The translations under genes and the position numbers were made by a program. The notes beneath the pieces were generated by a model, which was not told the DNA's origin, did no database searches, and saw only the letters and a list, made by a program, of their open reading frames with translations. Source: Tetmemena sp. SeJ-2015 (lineage: Eukaryota; Ciliophora; Spirotrichea; Sporadotrichida; Oxytrichidae). Taken from it: DNA of 64,000 nt. Positions 57,727-64,000 of this stretch are shown one piece after another; positions within the stretch are counted from its first letter, which is position 1, and each line of letters opens with the position of its first letter. Where the stretch lies: NCBI GenBank assembly GCA_027382625.1, contig JAJKFJ010021246.1, forward strand, positions 28,428 to 92,427, given 5' to 3'.

Positions 57727-58654
57727 ACAATAAATCTTAGAATAAGTGATAGAATTAGTCATAAAACTATCACCATTTCGATATTTAAACTTACTCCAAA
57801 CTAATTTGAATCTCACAGTCTCATTTGTTGCCAATAACATGCAGGTACACCTTTTGAAAAAATGAATTTTTAGGTTTTTTCTTGTATTCACGATAATCTA
57901 ATTCTATCTTTGCCATAATAAAAATAAAGAAAAAAAGGAAGATAAAGAAGGTAAATAAGGGAAGAAGGATAAATAGCATAAAGCTGAAAAGAAAGAAGAA
58001 AAAAAGAGGAGAAAATTATTTGGATTAAAAAGAGAGTGATGAAATTAAATTAATAAGTTCTATTTAAGATTATAATATGAAATCTAAATTGTATTGAATT
58101 GATCTTAGATTACAGAAACCTATTAAAAATAAAATTTTATTGAAAGTATCAAAGATAAATATATCCAATATAAAGATAATCTTAAAATGAAAGCTTAAAC
58201 TATAGCTGAGAATTAAAAAATTTATATTTATTTGTCTAAAATGTTTTTATTTAATTTTATAATAGTTAGATTAATCATTTAATTTTAAGCAAATATTATC
58301 CTGATAGCTTCATCGTATGAGGTTTAAGAATTATTTTACATAAAATATAAGTTTGTGAACTTGGCTAATTAATTTATTCAGAGTTTGTAACTTCATATCT
58401 TTCAAGACATGAATTATTTTCATTGAATTATAACAAACTCATAGTAATTTTTAATTAGTTATCGAATAAGCTCCATTTTCAGAGGGAGCCCTTAACAGAC
58501 ATCAATTTAAATAGCTCATTTATTTTTTAATTTCGGTTTTCATTAAAATTTCATTATACAAAGCTCCTTTATTCTAACTGCTTAGTTGAAATTACTCAAT
58601 ACCTAGATTACTTGGAGTTAGTACATCTTCAGTAGCTTTCCAAACACTTCTACT
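57727..58654. other. Very AT-rich spacer
   Basis: More than 900 bases of very AT-rich sequence. A run on the plus strand near 57915-58035 encodes only Lys/Glu repeats (KKEDKEGK-type). A 90-codon minus-strand frame at 57619-57891 lacks any recognisable motif. No RNA gene seen. Confidence 0.4.
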
Positions 58655-59005
58655 TCAAAGTTACTCCTTCTAAGATTTTTGAGTGCGAACTTTCTCTCTT
58701 AACACAGCACAAACTCTTCTATTTAAATTCTGATCTTTAATAAGTATTATATTGTCTATCCCTGTTTTATTATTCTCATCACTGAATTTAAATATTAAAC
58801 GTATTTTCCTTTTTATATTTTAGAAATGGCTTTTAAAATAAGACCATACGTCCTTCTCAGTTCCCATGCTAAAGTGCTACTTCCAAGATATTGGATTATG
58901 TCCTAGGATTTATCTACTGTCATTGAGATTGACTTTTCTTGGGACTTTGTCTCTAAAAACTTGGGTTTTGTTTTCTTATTCTATCTCATTTTACAAAGCA
59001 TGCAT
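58655..59005 (-). CDS. Hypothetical protein fragment
   Basis: A minus-strand frame from ATG 59005 (MHALQNEIEQENKTQVFRDK) through VNLNDSRQILGHNPISW and HFSMGTEKDVWSYFKSHFQN to TGA 58655-58657, about 116 codons. Composition is protein-like and Gln is encoded by both CAA and TAA/TAG. The frame is also open upstream of the ATG to about 59090 (THFSQVKTWRLVVEAFSLER), so it may be an exon of a larger gene. No domain recognised. Confidence 0.4.
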
Positions 59006-59339
59006 TCTTTCCAAACTGAAAGCCTCCACCACCAACCTCCAAGTCTTCACTTGCGAAAAATGTGTCAGTTTGTTTTTTTAATGCCGTGGACACAATACTT
59101 GCTCAAACTTCTGTTTTTTACAGTAACAAAAACAGATTTTTAATCCTTAACACTTTTTTTTATATCAGTTTTATATAAAAAAAATTAGAGAGTGCTGGTG
59201 ATGGCACAGTATTAATAATGAAGCAAAATTAGGGTTTATAATAAATATTTTAGCATTAAGTTAGCCTAAAAAGAGCACTAATAGTTCCAAATTTTGAGAT
59301 TACTAATTAAAGTTATTTTTTCTTTTTAATCATAGATTT

Positions 59340-61270
59340 AAAAAGAGAAGCTTATAAAGTTTTGCAAAATTTAAGCTAGTGTATAATATCGTTATATTTT
59401 TAAATCTTGACGGTAAATTGTATAAGTATGACATTCCTAAGATGGAGTGGATAAAACTGGAAGCTACGAAGCAAGGGGAGTACAAATTCTCTTTTTACTT
59501 ATATTTCGTTGTGACTAACATGAATAAGTTGTTCCTGATATTATAGATTTAGAGATTATTTTTAAAACTTGAAAAAAAAGAGATTAATACTTTGGAGAGT
59601 GTTATATACCCCCGCCTAAATTAAATAGTTTTTAGTTGTAATTCTATTTATTAAATTATAACTGTGTGAAAACCGATTTGAACATTTGCAAATAGAGTGT
59701 ACTTATAAAATTGGTTACGCCTTAATATAGCAAATGTGTGAAAGTGCAAAGCATCAACTTACCTTGAGATGCTTATTCAGGCGTACAGTCCACCTCCACT
59801 CATTGTATTTCCATCATCGCATTCTTTTGAAATAATTATTCCATCTCCGTATTCATAGTTCTTGTGGCTGTACTCTGTAGGTTAGATGTCTGTGCCCGGA
59901 GTGGTTCCCTTGGTTAGGACGGAGAACCCCTAGAGAGAGGAGGTTCGAACACACAGGTGATACTCCACTACCGTCCTTCACTGTTACTGTTGCTTTACTC
60001 ATCATAACCATAAGTTGATGATTTGCATTTTCGCACATTTGCCCAATAAAGACGTAACCAATTTTAAAATTACACTCTATTTGTGCAAATGTACTAATCG
60101 GTTTTCACACAGTAATAATTTAATAGATAGATTTCCAACTAAAAACTATTTAATTTAGGCGGGGGTATATAACGTTCCCCAACGAATAAATCTCTTTTTT
60201 CAAATTTTAAAAAACATCTCTGTATCTATAATAGAAGGGAGATTTGAGGATGATAGAGGAATCTATGAATGGAATTTAACATTTTTACATAATTAAAAAT
60301 CTCTAAATTTGAATTTAGTTAATAACTTAATTACAAGGAAAGCAGATCGCTCCTACTCGAGCAATCATTTTGGAAGTTGCTTCCTCAAGGGCTACATTTA
60401 TATTTGTGATGGCTATGAACTTGATTATTAAAATTTTGGTTGCAAGTTTTCAAGATATGATATAGTGAAGGACCATTTAAAATTAATAATTTTTTATTTA
60501 GCTTAGTAAGTATTTAATTTAACATTGGGAACTACTTCCTACTTTGGACGAAGAATAATAAACTACTACACTTTGTCCCACAGAATCAGGGAAAATCTAC
60601 GCTTTCAGAGAAAAAATTTCAGAGTTTCATTATTTTGACACTAACAGTATACCAGATCCCTTTTCTAACAATTTAAAACAGACCAATAGTCTGGGTAAGT
60701 TTCTCGGGAAATGGGAAAAAATAAGGCTGATTAATTTTAAATTTATAATGGCAGATTAAATTATTTTTTGAAAGAGAAGTTAATTTTCGGCGACAATTTA
60801 ACAGCTTATGAGTATAAACCAAACTAAATAGTCATATAAACTCTTAATCTTATATTTTAACTTATATTTGGAGGAAAGCAAAGCAATTAGTCTGATAAAG
60901 TGTTGGAGAATACTCCTTTAAACGAGAAATTATCGGGCTATTCAAATTTATTTGGATTTGAAATTTAATCTATTAGCAGTTTAAATTCCTTGATACTTAA
61001 ACAAACACAATCAAGTTAGTTAAAAAGGAAGAGATAGAGCCACTTAAAGCTCAAAGAAACCTTCAGATGGCTTTAGAAAACCCTGATGAAAGTATATCTC
61101 CTTTCATTGGATTGAAAATTAAGGATTAATTCTACTTTATTGAGAAAATCAGAGAGTTAATCAATATATACAAAATAAATTAGATAACAGAAGATAATTT
61201 AATATCTCATTAATTAAAATTTGGGGTTTCAGTCGATAGTTTAAAAAATGGGAGTTGCAATTCATTATGA
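59340..61270 (+). CDS. Kelch-repeat protein, interrupted by a TA-bounded element
   Basis: Kelch repeats form beta-propellers used for protein binding. Upstream of the insertion the frame reads LDGKLYKYDIPKMEWIKLEA and YFVVTNMNKLFLI. Downstream it continues EGRFEDDRGIYEWNLTFLHN, RKADRSYSSNHFGSCFLKGY, IYICDGYELDYQNFGCKFSR and YDIVKDHLK. After an intron near 60480-60530 it continues WELLPTLDEEQQTTTLCPTE and GKIYAFREKISEFHYFDTNS. These are Kelch-type blades with GR/DGY, Y.YD and W spacing. A later exon is helical (IEPLKAQRNLQMALENPDES; FYFIEKIRELINIYKINQIT), ending at TGA 61268-61270. The 693-bp element puts a TGA in the frame. Removing it with one TA left rejoins the frame exactly. The 5' end is not located. 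Confidence 0.65.
59539..60233. mobile_element. TA-bounded inverted-repeat element (IES- or MITE-like)
   Basis: The ends are inverted copies: tattatagatttagagatt on the left and the complement of aacatctctgtatctataata on the right. The match continues inward for about 200 bases (for example tatacccccgcctaaattaa and its complement near 60157). The unique centre is about 250 bp. A TA is present at both ends (59539-59540 and 60232-60233), as in the TA duplication of Tc1/mariner elements and the TA boundaries of many ciliate eliminated sequences. Arms differ at about one base in ten. No transposase frame is present. The centre holds a tRNA-like B box (ggttcgaac). It interrupts the Kelch frame. Confidence 0.8.
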
Positions 61271-61862
61271 GTAGGAGAACACAAAATCTTTGCCGACTAC
61301 CACTTCAAATCTACGATTTCATGAGATCAGCAGTGCTTTGAAGCTTTTTTGTTGAAGAGGTCTTCTTTTATCAGAGTGACTGATGGACCTAAGTCCTCGC
61401 AATCCAAAGCGAATCCTTGAAAAGCATATACTAAACTGTCTATAAGCAGAAGTGAGTCCTAAGATCTGTGGAACTTAAAACTTTCATGTCCTTTAGAATG
61501 TGGGTAATTGGCAGGTGCCACTTCAGGCACTTCAACTGATTAAGCGACTCTCCTCTTGGCAATGTGAAACGAAGAAGAGCCTCTGGCTTTGCAAATGTGA
61601 TGCTCCGTGTCATTTAGATTACCTGAAGAGAGATGGTCACAGGTGCACATTCGAGAAGCAGATGGTGCGAATTGGGAAAGTATTAGTGTAAAGTGGAAGG
61701 CGCGTATCTGCAAAGAAATGCATTCCTCTTATGAGATATCATACAAAACAAGTGGAAGTTGTAAGTAGTGCAGGACGCTTATAAGAAGGACATAAATAAA
61801 CTATTCCGAGATATTGCAAGCAAGGACGCAGAGGGATAAACAAAATAAGGCTACCAACATGA
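61271..61862 (+). CDS. Cys/His-rich exon(s), unknown
   Basis: Following the Kelch gene on the same strand, open frames read FADYHFKSTISQDQQCFEAF, LWNLKLSCPLECG, and, in another frame, VPLQALQLIKRLSSWQC followed by WLCKCDAPCHLDYLKRDGHR and CTFEKQMVRIGKVLV, ending at TGA 61860-61862. The CPLEC and CKCDAPCH..GHRC spacing resembles a zinc-binding module. The frame change near 61497 needs a splice or indel. It could be the 3' part of the Kelch gene or a separate gene. No confident family. Confidence 0.35.
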
Positions 61863-62697
61863 CGAGAAACCAAGTTGCACTTGAAGAAGGTAGCGGTGTA
61901 AGGGAGCATCTTGATATATTGGTGACACTCAATGTATGAAAATTTAAAGTAATTATTGTAAAGTGGAGGTATAAAACCCCGATTTGGTAAATATCAAATT
62001 ATTGGTTGTTTTCTAATGTAGTTTAGTATTTAATGACTAATTCGCTGATTTTCTCAATAATCAGGTTGTCTCCTGTTAAGGATAATACTTTGCTCTTGGA
62101 AGATATCATATCCACATCATAGAAGAAGATTTTACAAATGTGGGATACTTTTAGTATCAAGGAGTTTAATATTTACCTAGATATTGAAGTAATTTTATAT
62201 ATCATAGATAATAAATAAATTATACAGACAATTAGCTTAATTGATGAATATTAGTTTTTAATATATATTGGGTGAAAAATTCATAACTTTTCTTATTAAA
62301 ATTAGGTTATTTTTTTATGCGATTAAGTAGTGACTAGTGTGAATTAATACACTATATTTCTAATGAATAACAATAATTTAGATAATTTAATATTGTATTA
62401 CTAGCATTGAATTCGCAAAAAATTTTTATACATTGGTGTGCACTGGCAGTTGTAGAGAAGAGGCTGGGTTTCCTGATGAATTTTCAAGGCTTCGTGATAG
62501 TTTGATATTCTCACTTCTATTCTAGTTGAGATATATTTAATAGTAGGAATTAAATTAAAATCACACCTTCATTAATTAAAAATCACATATGCACATTGGA
62601 AGTTTAATCTATTGGAATATTTTAGGAATAGCTATTGGAACATTTAAGTAGGAATTTTATAGTATGTAAATTAAAAGCGCATTCCTGGTTTAATTAG
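61863..62697. other. AT-rich spacer
   Basis: More than 800 AT-rich bases. Short protein-like pieces occur near 62030-62200, but they are broken by TGA. The word ctattggaa recurs near 62610-62640. No gene is supported. Confidence 0.35.
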
Positions 62698-63289
62698 AGT
62701 GTTATTGTTCCAATAGTCTAAAAATAAGTGGGAGTAGTTTGTACACTGCGAATAAGAGTGCGTGAAAATTAAGATTAAGTTGCAGAATTAGATAAGCCTT
62801 AAAAGTTCAAAACAAAAATCTGACTATTGAGCTTGCTCAAGGCGGATTCGGTGTCGTCTATCGTAACCATGTCTTCTGCAGCTGTATCTGTGAGGTCAGC
62901 TCTCAGCCTGCCTTACGCGCGTTACGCGACCCTGCTCCTCCAGGTCTCTCCCTCTCTAAGTGCACTGTCACCTCCCGGCTCTGAATGGAAATGTTGCCTC
63001 CTCCTTCCTTCATCTCTTCCCGGCAGGCTTTTCAAAGCTAGATGGGATCCCCTGTTCAGCCAATGCACTTACTTGGAGACGCTGCACATGAGGGTATCAA
63101 GATGGAGCGGCCTGCATATCACCCTTGTTCTCTCTGCGGGAACTAAACTGCGAGTGCAGCCCTGATGACAGTGCTTCATTTTAATTTTAGTAGGAAAATA
63201 CTTATAATTCGACTAACTATTTCACGAAATCTTAATCGCAATGTCCAAACTACTTCCACTTAATTTTAGACTATTGGAACAATAACACT
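62698..63289. mobile_element. Inverted-repeat element with GC-rich core
   Basis: The left end agtgttattgttccaatagt and the right end actattggaacaataacact are perfect complements. The inverted match continues with interruptions for about 80-90 bases (aagtgg/agtagttt, then gaataaga). No clear target-site duplication is visible. The core (about 62829-63170) is sharply richer in G+C than everything around it. The plus strand reads IELAQGGFGVVYR at 62826-62864, a canonical protein-kinase glycine loop, but no further kinase motif follows in frame. The 112-codon plus-strand frame in the core shows no recognisable protein. Confidence 0.6.
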
Positions 63290-64000
63290 TGAATCTATCC
63301 GCCACAGACTCGTTGGCTTTCGAATTGCTTCAAAGAGATTACAGACAGAATAAGTACTTCTCTTAAAATTTTGATTATAATTTTACCTCATAAATATGAA
63401 ATAGCTTAGGACGCGATGAATATATTATTTATGGAAGTGGAAGCGAACTCATCCAAATGACCAAACTACTATAATTTTGAATGATCAGGGTTCTTCTAAA
63501 AATGAAGGAGTGAAAACTTTCAAATGAGCTGGATCACTGATGACATTATACAATTTAAAGACAGTCAAAACTTTTTCGGATTCCTCATTCTATCAACTAC
63601 TTTAATTGATATGCTTGAATTTAAAATATTGATCTACTTAGTTTGTGACTTTTTAAAGTTATATTCAAAATTTTCATCCTTGCTTTTTGTATTTAAAAGT
63701 ACGGAGACCCTGAATAAATATCAAAATATTGAACGAAAATCTCGCCCCTTCGATTACTTCTTTTAGTTTTAAATGATTTTATAAGATCGAAGCCTAATTG
63801 TAGAGAGCATGACTTGAATTTGTAGATTTTTTCCCTTGCTATAATTGATTCTTTTATAGGAAAGTCTATTTAATCTAGTTAATCTCCAGGTTTTTATTTA
63901 TTAGCACCTCCAGAAACAATCGAATCTAGAACAAGTTAAAGACTTAGTTAATTTATGAAACCCACAGATCTGCTCTCTGAAATATGTAATTAGTTAACCT
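63290..64000. other. Unresolved 3' end of window
   Basis: The plus strand has an open frame from about 63524 (MSWITDDIIQFKDSQNFFGF) to a TGA near 63835, rich in Phe, Leu and Ile. It may be an exon or a chance frame in AT-rich DNA. No motif is recognised and the sequence continues beyond the window. Confidence 0.3.

Noticed and set aside
57619..57891. 90-codon minus-strand frame MNTRKNLKIHFFKRCTCMLL.
   Set aside because: No motif, very Phe/Lys/Asn-rich as expected from AT-rich DNA, and it overlaps the end of the plus-strand gene.
59890..59970. Possible tRNA gene in the TA-bounded element.
   Set aside because: The T-loop and B box match, but the T-stem and acceptor do not pair, so it is not called as a tRNA.
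62827..63165. 112-codon plus-strand frame in the GC-rich core (MSLLKADSVSSIVTMSSAAV).
   Set aside because: It starts in a different frame from the kinase loop, looks like a random translation of GC-rich DNA and has no homology I can recognise.

Overview
The window reads as nuclear DNA of a ciliate, or of a protist with the same code, in which TAA and TAG encode glutamine and only TGA stops. Gene after gene shows conserved protein motifs running through in-frame TAA/TAG and ending at TGA. Examples are an enoyl-CoA hydratase-family enzyme, a tubulin tyrosine ligase-like (TTLL) enzyme, rhodanese domains, a FUN14 protein and a Kelch protein. Introns are very short (about 22-65 nt, GT..AG) and intergenic spacers are short and AT-rich. 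Base composition and the cilia-related content (TTLL, SHIPPO repeats) fit a ciliate, but the genus cannot be named from the sequence alone. All spliced models here were made by eye, so exon edges are approximate unless stated.

Layout. 0-0.9 kb: 3' end of a His/Glu-repeat protein and a broken ubiquitin copy. 1.3-10.2 kb, minus strand: an ankyrin protein, a P-loop protein and a coiled-coil protein. 10.3-16.4 kb, plus: one large LRR + helical-repeat + PH-like protein. 16.6-18.1 kb: a foldback (MITE-like) element inside a larger inverted repeat. 18.3-23.1 kb: TTLL. 23.3-25.8 kb, minus: Q/N-rich coiled-coil protein. 26.0-29.0 kb, plus: dienoyl-CoA isomerase, a TVP38/TMEM64 (VTT) membrane protein and a small hypothetical. 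29.5-31.6 kb: cytosolic HSP90 behind clear heat-shock elements.

32-43.5 kb: a small membrane protein, two divergent unknowns, a ubiquitin-fold protein with a CaaX-like tail, SHIPPO-repeat gene(s) and a many-intron coiled-coil gene. 43.9-46.9 kb: a long low-complexity protein, converging on a beta-grasp/CS-domain protein of the CacyBP type. 48-51.7 kb: COX19 and a coiled-coil protein. 51.8-55 kb: three rhodanese-domain genes in tandem. 55.3-57.7 kb: a FUN14 protein and a likely mitochondrial membrane protein. 59-64 kb is repeat-rich and holds a Kelch gene.

The most striking observation is at 59,539-60,233. A 693-bp element with long terminal inverted repeats and a TA at each end sits inside the Kelch reading frame. 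Removing it so that one TA remains rejoins the frame exactly, as expected for a TA-bounded internal eliminated sequence or a very recent Tc1/mariner-type MITE. Two further inverted-repeat elements are present. One of them (62.7-63.3 kb) carries an anomalous GC-rich core and a protein-kinase glycine-loop motif.
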